Assembly: GCA_950295325.1 (NCBI GenBank)
Contig: OX485804.1
Span: 28,890,001 to 28,954,000 of the forward strand
Length of the DNA stretch: 64,000 bases
Direction of reading: 5' to 3'
From: Polytrichum commune
Lineage: Eukaryota > Streptophyta > Polytrichopsida > Polytrichales > Polytrichaceae
Positions within the stretch are counted from its first letter, which is position 1. The number at the start of each line of letters is the position of its first letter. The notes under the pieces were generated by a model. It was given only the letters and a program-made list of their open reading frames with translations. It had not been told where the DNA came from and made no database searches. Both the position numbers and the translations under genes were made by a program. This document shows, piece after piece, positions 12,101 through 23,410 of the stretch.

Positions 12101-12625
12101 ATGCCTCCTCCCAACCTGATTCTACCAAATAACCAAAGTTTTTCCTAAAACCCGGGTAAAGCTCCCTCAATTACAAGGGAGGCATCTGGTTATCCCAATG
12201 CACCTACAAGAACTTGCTCCAGAGATTTTTGAGTAGGTTTTAGTTAAGTGGCTTTCAAACATGTTCATGGTTTTATCTATCAAGCAATGAATGTTGGATA
12301 GTTTATGTCCCATCCCCAAATCCCTTACTACTCATCTATCTTACCATCGGTTTTTGTTAATGGAGCTCCTCGTGCCCTCATAGCTAAGACTAAAAAGCAA
12401 CTAATCACAAGGGTGGGAGGCGACACTTTTAAAAGTCCTATATTAATCTTGCCTCATGTCTAGGTACCGATGGGAGGGTCGGTCCTTGGGGCTTAAAACC
12501 TCCACTTTTAAGCCATGCCACATCATTTGCCAACTAGGCTCGGCACTAGATAATGTCGATGGTGTGGAGGGCGTGTTTTTAGAACCAACTTCTAGGCTTC
12601 GCTAAAGTCAGGTGGGGAGGGGGCA
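9135..12625. other. 3.5 kb AT-rich intergenic DNA, no gene recognised
   Basis: Short frames at 9173-9448, 9458-9655, 10744-11022 (minus) and 11754-12119 have no domain I recognise. The segment near 11955-12015 resembles 19635-19690 in inverted or diverged form, hinting at an old dispersed repeat. Nothing else stands out. Confidence 0.45.
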
Positions 12626-12628
12626 TTA

Positions 12629-12968
12629 GGGTTACTTCACACATGGAGACTACAAAGGCCCGTGGCCATTGCATTCTAAGATCTCTCATTGGTCGAAAAG
12701 ACGAAGACCGTCCAAGTTCACTCCACAAAAAAAGGTGACAACCTTAGGGCCCAGAGAAACTATAATGGATGAAAATTCTCCATGGATTCTTACATGAAAG
12801 ACTACAAATAATGTTCATGGTCTACCGAAAATTACATCATGACCACCTACAAGAGGTAGACCTGATGCAAACTCCAGTATACCATGTCAATGGTACGGCC
12901 TTTGGATGAGAATCAACGGCCCTCACAACTACATGGCCAAGGCCCTTGGCTCGTGTGTGAAGTGGCCC
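12629..12968. mobile_element. GGGCCACTTCACAC-family MITE, diverged copy, TSD TTA
   Basis: Left end GGGTTACTTCACACATGG, right end inverse of GGGCCACTTCACACACG. TTA at 12626-12628 and 12969-12971. Internally much diverged from the 14672 copy, so it is an older insertion. Confidence 0.8.
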
Positions 12969-13198
12969 TTAACACGTATTGCTACCATGGATAGTGGCCA
13001 CCACCTACCTTTTGTTTGCTATCAAAAACTATCCAATAAATAACACGTCATGTTTCCATCCAATCCTTTTGGTGGCACCACCTTAACTTTGAAGTACTAA
13101 AAATTGACATGCTTTTTGTGCCCAACACAAATTGGGTAGATGCCACGTGGCACATGCTCTTTGGCAAGCCCAAGGCATCTTCAGCTCGGTTAGAGCTA

Positions 13199-13510
13199 CA
13201 CTAAATATGATATTTAGTGTTTGATACACTAGATATGAACGCATACACTAAATGTCAATAACCCTATGAGAGTAAGTAACACTAAATGTAAACTTAAACA
13301 CTAGATATCAACTATGATCACATGTAGAAGTCACATGTTTGAATTTAGTGTTAGTAAAGATATGAAAAGATTAAAAATGATAACAATGATAAAAGGAGAA
13401 TTCCAACATATCTTCTAACACTAATTGTTAAGGAATTGAAAATTAGTGTTGAGCACGGTAGGGTGGTAACAACATTAATTAGAATCAAACAATTTATATC
13501 ATTTTTAGTG
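13199..13510. mobile_element. CACTAAATAT-family MITE, copy 1
   Basis: Left end CACTAAATATGATATTTAGTG, right end inverse of CACTAAAAATG. TA flanks both ends (13197-13198, 13511-13512). The sequence is internally rich in the ACACTA/TTAGTGT word, which is partly self-complementary. Three relatives lie at 18133, 28877 and 56194. TSD of TA is favoured, but because the ends are palindromic the exact boundary is uncertain. Confidence 0.6.
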
Positions 13511-13995
13511 TAGTTAGAATGGCAAGGATGCAACACGAACATGTTCTCTCAATACGTTGCTATAAGTTAAAGTATACGTGCCTAAATCGGTTACTCATCT
13601 TAATCGGACATCTTTTTAAATGGGAAGTGGGTTAGTCATAAAACGTAACCAATTAAGATGTGTTACCTTAGCTTGATCACTATCATAGAACGAATCAACT
13701 AAGGTATGTTATTCCGTTCCTTTTCTCACTCGGACACCTACATTGGGATGGTGTGTAAGTACTTATGGATCTAAGAACATACACCATAAAGACAACTACT
13801 CCACACTCATTAGTGGACACAATTGGGAGGACCTTAACTGCAAATTTGGTCACCGTAAGTAAATCATGGGAGGTATGCTTTTCAATTCGATTTTTGTCGA
13901 TGCTTGGTCGTAGACCAAATTTGTTGTGTAATTGGAGGCCATGAAAAACAAACTAGATGATACCCACATGTGCTTAAGTGAGTATACCAATTAGT

Positions 13996-14186
13996 CCTAT
14001 TAGTGTGGGTTACCATTTGGACTTACACTTTGCTCTAACTTTTTGTCAAAAGTATCATTCTTTACCAAGTAAGTTATTTCATAATCCTTCATGTATATAA
14101 ATAGATGTTTGCCTATCTAAGTACATAATTTGATCATTTCAATGAAAAGTTGTAGCATCACGTAAATGGTAACCCACACTAATAGG
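13996..14186. mobile_element. ATTAGTGTGGGTTACCATT-family MITE, copy 1
   Basis: About 190 bp with nearly perfect inverted ends CCTATTAGTGTGGGTTACCA and TGGTAACCCACACTAATAGG. A diverged relative is at 29392-29595 with the same end motif and interior (AAGTTATAGCA-like). No TSD is obvious. Confidence 0.72.
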
Positions 14187-14671
14187 CGGCTACACTCTAA
14201 ACTTTGTAATATCACACTTGTGGCAACCAAAGTACAAGCGATATTAAGGAGATTAACAATGTTAACATGGATGCATGATTAAAAAAGAGATAAAGTGCAG
14301 CATGTGACATTATGGAATAACACAAAGTCAACCCTACAATAATGACAATAATTACAATGACGACAACGTTATGCACACAAGTGTTTGATTTTCTTAAAGT
14401 CAAAACTTCTGAATACATGGAAGGAGTGGGAATTAAACCGAGAACACCCGTTCCATGGGGTTTGGGGATATAAGAGAAGGAGTGACATTAAGGAGGTTGA
14501 TATTGCGGAGTTTAGAGTGTATTTGGTGTAATCTGGAGGGGAACAAAACTTGAATTTATAGAGTTCTGTCAGAATATTCTTGGGTCGACTATTATTACAC
14601 AATATTGTGCTAGAGCCGTGAGCACATCATCCACATTGTTCCTCACAATTCATAATCTCTAGACCAAATAA
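14187..14671. other. Intergenic; right part duplicated in inverted form at 30965-31048
   Basis: The 85 bp just left of the next MITE (about 14585-14671) reappear as reverse complement just right of the MITE at 30476-30964. The shared sequence includes GTCGACTATTATTACACAAT. No gene seen. Confidence 0.7.
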
Positions 14672-15170
14672 GGGCCACTTCACACACGAGACTGAGAGCC
14701 CGCGACCATTACACTTCAAGCACTCTCATTGGTAGAAAAGGCGGAGCCGGTCCATGTTCGCTTCACACTATGCTTGAGGGACCAACGGAGTATGTGAACG
14801 TAAGATGGATGTAAAGTCTACATGGATTCCTACATGGCATCGAATCGATCATGTTTCATGCTCACTTGGACTATTTTCAAAAACCACCTCTTGGAGGTAG
14901 GCCTAACACGAAACCGGGAGACCATCGCACTCCGAACGCTCACAACCGTTGGTTTATTCTATTTTATCATGTGTGAGGACCCTCATGAATAGAAATCCAT
15001 TGAAATAGCATTTGGCTGAGGGCCCGGTCACATATGACTTCACACCACACCTAAGGGCCCGTGACCACACTACATGATTTTGGAGGTGTGTTGGAACAAC
15101 CTTTGAACACTTTCTTTTGGGCTCTCATAATTTCATGGTCACGGCTCTTGGCTCGTGTGTGAAGTGGCCC
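14672..15170. mobile_element. GGGCCACTTCACAC-family MITE, full-length copy, TSD TAA
   Basis: The 499-bp element has ends GGGCCACTTCACACACG / CGTGTGTGAAGTGGCCC and direct TAA at 14669-14671 and 15171-15173. It is the longest forward copy in the window and the reference for the family. The 30476 copy matches it over nearly its whole length in the opposite orientation. Confidence 0.9.
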
Positions 15171-15276
15171 TAAGTAGGGTTAGACTCCCACAAGATATCC
15201 AAAAGGTATCCAAAGGCATCATCTAGGTTAGATCTTTCTAAGCCTTAGATCAATGTCCGGGAGGCTTTTGGACCTA

Positions 15277-15501
15277 TGATCGGGGAGAACCGGCAATTAG
15301 TCATAGATGAACCGGTTGAGTGTGAGAAATAACCGGTTGAAGTTCAAGACTTCAGGGGAATTACCAATCACTTTAGAGGAATCTATAGAATATACCTCAA
15401 ATTAATATTAAAAAACACCGAAGGATGTTAACATGTCACCGGTTGGACTTGCAAACCCTAGGATCTCAGCCGATTATGCCCACAAATCTTTTTCCCGATC
15501 A
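15277..15501. repeat. TGATCGGGGA-ended repeat, copy 1
   Basis: The 225-bp unit begins TGATCGGGGAGAACCGG and ends in CCCGATCA. A full inverted copy sits at 31884-32106. Both share CCGGTTGAAGTTCAAGACTT and ACCGAAGGATGTTAACATGT-like interiors. The 10-bp inverted ends suggest a small MITE, but no TSD is evident at either copy. Confidence 0.7.
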
Positions 15502-15814
15502 CTCTTTTGGACATAATCGGACAAGATCCTAGCTAGCTAGTGTCAATCCAAGTGGAAGTATACATGTTGACATCTTTCAGTTTGTCTTTATGACTCGGGT
15601 TGTACGGAAGACATTTCATGCATTGACTCCAAGTTCTAATGGTGGTACATTCTAGTATATATGCCAAAAGCCTATTTCCAACAAGATATCCCAAAGGTAT
15701 CTTAAAGGCATCTAACTAGGACATGTGTTTAAGTTGTCTTCATTCATATCATGATTCGACATATTATTATATATAGAATGCCTGAACTTGGAACCGATGA
15801 TCTCTACTTACTTA

Positions 15815-16350
15815 GGGCCGCTTTACACCTAGAGGCTGAGCCAGTTCGTTGTGTAAGAGGCTTGAAATCCTCACTTGTGATTGATCAAAAGGCTGAAATC
15901 GGCCCCAATCCCTCTACACCTAGAGGCCAGGCTAAGTTGGTGATATGAAAATTTTAATCAAAAAAATGCATGGACCGACATGGCCCGAGCTCGTTGAATT
16001 GGGTGCACCCAAAATGGGAAGCCGATTCTTGACCTTGGGGCCAATGTCAAATTCAAATAAATTTTTTTCTTTCAATAAAACTTGATTTTCTTCAACGAAC
16101 TAGATCCATTGGATTATGTGAAAATTGGAACAGCTCCATGCTAGATTGTGCTAGATCCGTTGGATTATGCTAGATTTATTGAATCGGCCTTGCTCCCTGG
16201 CCCTAAGGCCTTTACATATGGGAAAATTGACCCCCATTAGAATCTTATTGTAATGTGTAGTTGAGACCAGCCTCCAACCCAAACGGGGCTGAAATTTCAT
16301 GCAATTGGCCTCCAGGGGAATTGGCCCAACCTCTAGGTGTAAAGCGGCCC
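15815..16350. mobile_element. GGGCCGCTTTACACCTAG MITE
   Basis: The 536-bp element has ends GGGCCGCTTTACACCTAGAG and inverse CTCTAGGTGTAAAGCGGCCC. Left flank TTA (15812-15814), right flank TTG, so the 3-bp TSD is probably TTA with one substitution. An internal partial terminus (CTACACCTAGAGGCC near 15915) indicates internal rearrangement. Tourist-like by its ends. Confidence 0.8.
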
Positions 16351-17445
16351 TTGCTTAACAACATTGTTTGATCACATGTTGACATCACATTTTTCAGTGA
16401 TACTGACAACAATTATCCTGCAAACATTCTTTTAATGTTTTTGTTTCCTTCTATAGTCCCAGTTCGTGTATGTATTATGAAACTCATCAGCATCATTCAT
16501 TCAGTGTCTCCTTCCCGGCCGTGCATTAACACCGGGTTCAAAGCACGTTGCCTTTCCAGAACCTTTTGTAGCACATGAAGAGATATCCCAAAGGAACCTA
16601 GAAGGCATCTAAAGGTTGAGGCATCTATAAGCGATAAAATAAGAGAGAGTCCGCATGTGCTTGGGAGGAGTAATAGCGGGGGATTATTTTTCTTGCAAAG
16701 AGAAACACAAATTCTAAGGAGAATGCAAAAAAAAGAGCTTTCATGAATGCAAAAATTGCTATGAACTTCGAAGTGGTGAAGCTTAGGGTAACACGTAGTC
16801 AACCTTTAGGTTCACCCACCACTGCTCATTTGAATGCTAATGCTTGGCTGCGATAGTTGTCAGAACCTCTTATGAGGGTAAATAGTCACAAGCCGCCATC
16901 ACATAAACCTTAGCTTCATTCGCCTAAAAAATATAGACCGCGTTATAGGTATCCCTAAATGGGCTTGGTCGACTATGGATGCCTCGACCTTACCTGATAT
17001 CCCTTTCTATGGATGCCCCTACACGGCAATTGGACTTAGAAAATAGTGTAGTAGGGGCGCCCATTACTGATCACTTAAGAGATTTTGCGCTAGATCTAAA
17101 GAAATATAAGTGGTGCAAATTTATCCTGTGTGAAACTACTATGAATTTGTGAAGCCAAAAGTTGACCCAGACATATTACCAATGTCTAGAGTCTACCATA
17201 ACCACTCATTTTAACTATTTTTTCCTCCTCATTTTAGCACTCAAAACCAAGACATGTGTCATGGCACTATTTGCTCCAGCCTAATCGGAATTTATTCTTA
17301 ACCTAATCGAGATTCGATCCCAACTTGTTTGAAATTCCGGTACCCTAGAGATTGTTAACGGAATCCTAATTGGGAATAGGCGCATGTACTATATTATTCA
17401 TCATAACAAATCCCTAACATTGAAGTCACTTGGCAACTTTAATTG
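16351..17445. other. Intergenic, no gene recognised
   Basis: Contains one instance of the dispersed GATATCCCAAAGG...GGCATC motif (about 16579-16613). The 101-codon minus-strand frame at 16497-16802 shows no recognisable domain. Nothing else supported. Confidence 0.45.
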
Positions 17446-17632
17446 TTGAATAGAGCTTCATTGAAATAGCATTTGGTTGAGGGCGTGGTCACATGTGACT
17501 TCACACTACACTTGAGAGCCTGTGACCACACTACATAATTTTGGAGGTGTGTTGGGACGGTCTTTGGACACTTTTCTTGTGGGCTCTCACAATTTCATGG
17601 TCACGGCTCTTGGCTCGTGTGTGAAGTGGCCC
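17446..17632. mobile_element. GGGCCACTTCACAC-family MITE, 5'-truncated copy
   Basis: Only the right portion of the family is present, starting inside the element near GAATAGAGCTTCATTG and ending CGTGTGTGAAGTGGCCC with TTA following. The left end is missing. Confidence 0.8.
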
Positions 17633-17846
17633 TTAAGGTGCTCAACCCCACCCCCGCTTTTCATTTTATTTTGAAGCATTCTTCTAGAAGGATGCCTCAA
17701 GATATCCCAAAGGCATCATCCCAAAGGCATCTTGGGTACATCGAATCATCTTCGTCTTCAAAGCGGCAAGTTCTACTTACTACAAAGGAACGAACAAATG
17801 AATGCTTGGACTTGGAGATGACACATGGAATTAATGGGAGCACGCC

Positions 17847-17872
17847 ATGAATGAATGAATGAATGAATGGAG
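17847..17872. repeat. (GAAT)n microsatellite
   Basis: Six consecutive tetranucleotide units. Confidence 0.9.
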
Positions 17873-18132
17873 GGAATGAAGCTCACGGGATTTGAATCTT
17901 CAAGTGCAACCATGAAGGTTTGTAGTATTATTGTGTCTTTGAAGCATGCTCCTTCCAAGAAGGTATTATCAAACATATCCGAAAGGCATGATCCCCCAAG
18001 GCATCTATCTATCTCATAAGTAGGTTGGCGGAAAGTATGGAGTTCATCAAGGCTTCAAGCTTTGATGACGTGGCAACTTTTAGGCCTTTGAACCCTTTAA
18101 ACCTTCAACCCATAAATGCATGGGACGACCTA

Positions 18133-18353
18133 CACTAACTATGGTATTTAGTGTCACTTTCTATTTGGAATTATGCAATGTTATAACTATGTTACATTGC
18201 ATCTCATTTCTTTCTACTAACAATGGTCGAATTGGTTGTTTGGACACTAGAGAAGACTAACATCTTTACTTGGTAAGAATTTACATTAATTGTAAAAAGA
18301 TATAGGAATGTGTAACTCTGAATAGTAAGTGGCACTTAACATCATATCTGGTG
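18133..18353. mobile_element. CACTAAATAT-family MITE, copy 2
   Basis: Left end CACTAACTATGGTATTTAGTG, right end inverse of CACCAGATATGATGTTAAGTG, flanked by TA at 18131-18132 and 18354-18355. The subterminal TATTTAGTGTCA word is shared with copies at 28877 and 56194. Confidence 0.65.
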
Positions 18354-20987
18354 TAGTTAATTGATAACTTCCCAAGCAACTTATCTCGGGTTGATGGATG
18401 ATTCCTTTCCATGCATTAACACCGCCCAACTCATTCCACCACAATCAAAATTACTGTAAACATCAAGCCAATATGGGTATCTACCCATAGACCCATGAAC
18501 TGTGCAATTTGCAAATGATTAGAATGTGGGGTCTTTTTTAATTTTATGGTCAAAGTGGGAGGTGGTCAAATCTTAGTTGTGTTGGGAGCTCATGTGAGGG
18601 TGTACTTGACTCCAATCAATGGTTGCCACTTCAATGCACACTTTGCATGAACATTTGTGATGTTTATTTTGGTAAGAGTGATCTTTTGTTTTTATGTTCA
18701 TGTAAAAACAACCTTTGTGCTCACATCGACCATTTAGTTTGAAAACTAGACTTTCCCTTATTCTTAAGGAATTCTTTGCATATACTTGGTTTGGAATATG
18801 GGACAAATTACATACTCTAAATGCAAGGTGGCTAGCTTATTATGATTTGCACATTTTGGCATACGAACTTGTGGAGGTGTTGAGCTATTGAGTCGTTCCC
18901 ATCTTGTGGATCACACAAGCTCTCCACTCACTTTCCACGTGCATTTGATTGGTCAAGGGTCTTCCATGGGGGATAAAACATGGCTTTTTTCTTGTGCATC
19001 CCTACCTTAAATTGTCATAATCTAGAACTCCAAAGGGTTATTCATGCTCCATTTTCCCTCAAAATAGCACATCTTCCATGTTTCATGATCCCACAAATAA
19101 ACTATTTTTCAACCTCAAAACTTGTCCATTAAAATTACACAACAAACATCGAATGAAATTCACTCAAAACCACACTTCCATGGGCTCTAGAAGCTAAGGG
19201 TGCTCAATCTTTAAGTCCCCCTTTACTTTGAGCCCATGGGTGGGAGGGATAGCTTGAATGGATTGAGACCCGATTTCTTCTTCTTCTTCTTCTTTTTGTG
19301 TTTTTTGTTTTGTTTTTCTTGTTTGGGGGGGAGGGGTTGGGGGATGCAATCCTTTGGTCACTCCTAACAACTTCTTGTGGCAATTCTCAAAATGCCCTTG
19401 GAAACGTGCTTTTATAACTCATCTATAATACTTCAATTTGTCCTCGAATGATGGTCAACAAATGGAAGAATTTATTGTTGTGAAGCATGTCGTTGAGAAC
19501 TTCACAACAATTATCATCCATGTACGCATGGTCCCTACGTATAGTACATATTCTCTCATTGTCAATAAAGGAATGTTCTTCGCATGATAAGTTTAAAGTT
19601 GAGTCGAGAAATGGAATGCTTGCATAGAGAATCTCCGGGTTCAAGGGATGATCCAAAAATGATCATTTGATCACACACTATAGCGCTATATGATTAGAAA
19701 TAGGAATGGATGCCGTAGGTGACAAGCATGTTTGGAACTTTGGCGTCGGAATAGTAGGTTCTTTTTGAGGTGAAACAAGAAATTGATTCCAAGAAAATTT
19801 GAACTATGAAACCCAAGTTGAGAATCATGGCAATTAAGAATTTGGGAATTGACCATTTAAGACATGTTTTTACTCTTGCTATCCCTAGGGTTTTGTGTAT
19901 TTTCAAGATATTTATAAAGTGAGATTTGAAACCTTATTGTATGAAACATTTATTGAGAAAAAATGTTGACCCAAAGTTGAAGAACACATCCTTGTGGCTG
20001 GACTTTCTATAGATAATTATGAGCTTCGTGTAAGCATTCTCAAGCAAAAATTGATTAAAACCTTAATAAAGTGGAGGTGATATTTGTTTTCTTGGATATT
20101 TTATAAATATGTTCACCTCGTGAACAATTATGACATGTTTTAAAATACATAAAAGAAATGTGATCATGTGTATAGGGTGGGGACGACATTTGTTAATGAA
20201 ATTGAATTGTTTTCATTTAGTTCGTCTTATATGGTGTTTTGTATTTGTCTTTTATCTGACATACATAACCATCTTGGTGATACACCTACAAAAATTTGAA
20301 ATAAAATAGGTACAAATTACATTTATTATTATTTATATCAAGTTAAATGCCTTGAAATTTGATTATTATATAATTCAACCCCTTTTTTTTTGGTGAACAA
20401 AGAAGATTATACCACCAAGTCCTCTTTGAATATAAACACCATTTGAGGTTGAAAGTCGACACATTTCATGAATATAGCGATCATGTTGAGAAAATAATTC
20501 ACCTATTGGAGGGGGGGGGGGGCGCGGCGGTGGCTATGAGCTCAATAGAGAACCCATAATAATATGATAAATCCAACTCCACTTTTCCAAGCATCATACT
20601 ACACGAAGTGAATCTTGCACATCCCCTCCCCTAAAAAAAGAAAAAAATTCTCTTTTCAAAAAGGCCCTTAAATTATGCTTACATGGTAGTGCCCCTTGAG
20701 CTCAAGACTACAATGTGGTCTCAAATAACATTGAGGTAGATGTCTTAATTTAGTTACTTCTCTTAATCAGACACCTATGTTCAAATGCTATGTGAGGAAA
20801 AGTACGATCTTCGACTGGCCCCCTTCACATGACCTAAATAGGTTTGTGATACTACGAGGCCTCTGAACTCCCTGATGACACTGTCACGGGGATGCTTGGC
20901 CTATCAGTATCTACTAATCACCTCATTGTTGAAAAAACTACAAGAACTCATTCGTTCGCCATGTTTCATCTTTGAATCAAAAGGTGG
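18354..20987. other. 2.6 kb intergenic DNA, no gene recognised
   Basis: Contains a (CTT)n tract at about 19274-19293, a G-rich block at 19324-19344 and a 14-G run at about 20510-20522 followed by GCGCGGCGG. Frames up to 77 codons show no domain. Confidence 0.45.
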
Positions 20988-20989
20988 TA

Positions 20990-21863
20990 CAGTCTAACCT
21001 TGATAATGTCACCCTTGTTAATAGAACACCTTGATATTGTCACCTAAAAGTTTGAAACCGATTTGCATAGTGTAAAACTCCCTCGTTATTATCCCTATCA
21101 CCCTTGGTAATGTCACTATTTTTTTCCAAAATCCGTAGTGTAAATGTGATAATACCAAGTATGGATGGAATGTATGTGATGGTTGGATGGACAGATTGTA
21201 GTAGCCGAAAGGGTCCTTGGATGGACAAATTGTAGAGAAGCCTTGTCCTTTGGAGTACATAAACATGGAAGGTGAAGATGATTTTGAGGTGGAATATTCT
21301 ATTGAGGAGCTTGTGCAATTAGTGCAAGATGGCGAACAAGTTCTTGATTCCGTGGAAGTAGACCCATTGATTGTTGATAGCAGTGATGATGAGTCTAAAG
21401 TAGTGAAGCTAAGCGATGCACAAAAATATGCTAAAGATGTTTTGAATTTTATGGCTAGCCAAGGTTCTCAAATTTTCAACACTCTGGAGTTGTTAGGAAT
21501 GGAAAAAATCCATGACAAACTCATTAGAATTGGTGTTGCACATTTAACATCAACAAAAGAATGTGACATTAGAAGCTTCTTTGTCTCTAGTGAGAGGTCT
21601 TTACCTGATCTCAATGACACATTATGATGTGCTCTTGTTGTTATTCACAATTTTGAATTAGATTTTACATTCAAAAATATTGAAGTTTGGTATTTGTTAT
21701 TTTCTTTTTTACATTGTAATTTTATTTTGATTTTCTACCTTTTTTTTTATAATATCACATTATGCACAAATCTTCAAAATGTGACATTATCAAATATGTC
21801 ACACCTTGTTTATATCATTTTTTTTGGTGTAACGGATGGTGTGACATTATCAAGGTTAGACTG
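20990..21863 (+). mobile_element. pogo/Tigger-like (Tc1/mariner) element, internally deleted
   Basis: Perfect terminal inverted repeats: CAGTCTAACCTTGATAATGT at the left and the inverse, ACATTATCAAGGTTAGACTG, at the right. TA duplications lie at 20988-20989 and 21864-21865. CAGT ends plus TA TSD are characteristic of pogo/Tigger. Several extra copies of the GATAATGTCAC word sit just inside both ends, as expected for transposase-binding subterminal repeats. At 874 bp it is far shorter than an autonomous element and keeps only the C-terminal part of a transposase reading frame. Confidence 0.87.
21265..21627 (+). pseudogene. C-terminal remnant of pogo/Tigger-like transposase
   Basis: A frame open from 21217 (first ATG at 21265) encodes about 120 residues with no stop until 21627. 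It has an acidic stretch (D-S-S-D-D-E-S) around the middle and an amphipathic helix-like segment (D-A-Q-K-Y-A-K-D-V-L-N-F-M). It ends near E-C-D-I-R-S-F-F, which resembles the C-terminal PCNA-binding-like tails known in pogo-family transposases. No helix-turn-helix, CENP-B or DDE domain is present, so the catalytic part has been deleted. The position between perfect pogo-type TIRs supports the identity; the family call from the protein alone would be weak. It could still be transcribed, but I infer it is a relic. Confidence 0.6.
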
Positions 21864-22009
21864 TATAAGGCTGATGTGGCTAGGCGTGGATCAGAAAATG
21901 GGACACCAAAAAGGACACGTGTTTAAAAGAGCTTGGACTACGTGTTCAAAACATGCTAACTAATCTATGTTGAATAATCGACATAACTGAAAGGGGAAGG
22001 GGGGAGAAG

Positions 22010-23091
22010 GACGACCTATATGACCACTTAATTAGCACAAGCATGTTCACTTTGAGATTGAATAAGACATTCCTAACAACTCCAAAAACTATGAGATTTG
22101 GATATGCTAACCATGCCATCTCGTGCTCATTGCATGTTTCATATCCTAGAAGACGTGGGCTACTCAGAAAGTCACCATTCAAGACACGTCCACCTTAGGA
22201 CGACTTATATGACCTATATGACCACTTAATTAGCACAAGCATGCTCACTTTGAGATTGAATTAGACATTCCGAACAACTCCAAAAACTATGAGATTTGGA
22301 TATGCGAACCATGCCATCTCGTGCTCATTGCATGTTTCATATCCTAGGAGACGTGGGCTACTCAGAAAGTCACCATTTAAGACACGTCCACCTTAGGACG
22401 ACCTATATGACCTATATGACCACTTAATTAGCACAAGCATGTTCACTTCGAGATTGAATAAGACATTCCTAACAACTCCAAAAACTATGAGATTTGGATA
22501 TGCTAACCATGCCATCTCGTGCTCATTGCATGTTTCATATCCTAGAAGACGTGGGCTACTCAGAAAGCCACCATTCAAGACACGTCCACCTTAGGACGAC
22601 CTATGTGACCTATATGACCACTTAATTAGCACAAGCATGTTCACTTTGAGATTGAATAAGACATTCCCAACAACTCCAAAAACTATGAGATTTGGATATG
22701 CGAACCATGCCATCTCGTGCTCATTGCATGTTTCATATCCTAGGAGACGTGCGCTACTGAGAAAGTCACCATTTGAGACACGTCCACCTTAGGACGACCT
22801 ATATGACCACTTAATCAGGACAAGCATGCTCACTTTGTGATTGAATTAGACATTCCTAACAACTCCAAAAACTATGAGATTTGGATATGCTAACCATGCC
22901 ATCTCATGCTCATTGCATGTTTCATATCCTAGGAGACGTGGGCTACTCAGAAAGTCACCATTTGAGACACGTCAACCTTAGGACGACCTATATGACCTAT
23001 ATGACCACTTAATCAGGACAAGCATGCTCACTTTGAGATTGAATTAGACATTCCTAACAACTCCAAAAACTATGAGATTTGGATATGCTAA
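22010..23091. repeat. 198-bp satellite array, left block
   Basis: The anchor word CCATGCCATCTCGTGCTC recurs at 22111, 22309, 22507, 22705 and 22894: spacings of 198, 198, 198 and 189 bp. The 9-bp length variation comes from gain or loss of one GACCTATAT subunit. Units are about 95% similar. Minus-strand frames of 61-78 codons repeat with the unit and are not genes. The sixth unit is interrupted at 23091 by the Harbinger insertion. Confidence 0.92.
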
Positions 23092-23340
23092 GGGCATCCC
23101 CACCCCTAGGCGCCAACGGGGCCGGCAATGGGTAGTCTGCCGTGACCTGCCCCGGGCTCTTAAACGCCAGGCCCGTCACCCGCCCCACCGTCATTGAGAA
23201 ATCACCCGGCACTGCAGACAGTGTGGACAGCTGCCGAGCAGGCAGTCTGCCACGTCGGGGAAATATCCTTCCCGGCAGCTCACTCCTCTCCCAGGCTGGC
23301 CGAGCTGCATAGGCCAGCAGCTCGGCTGCAATCCAAGTTG

Positions 23341-23365
23341 TTTTTTTTTTTTTTTTTTTTTTTTT
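23341..23365. repeat. T homopolymer upstream of the Harbinger transposase
   Basis: A run of about 25 T residues between the left TIR and the transposase start codon. No function assigned. Confidence 0.9.
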
Positions 23366-23410
23366 CTTGTTTCTTCTTTTTGAGCTGCTTCGTTTTAGGG
23401 TCTATTGAAG

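Noticed and set aside
22393-22578. Repeated 61-78 codon minus-strand frames in the satellite
   Set aside because: They recur with the 198-bp unit and are not conserved beyond the repeat.
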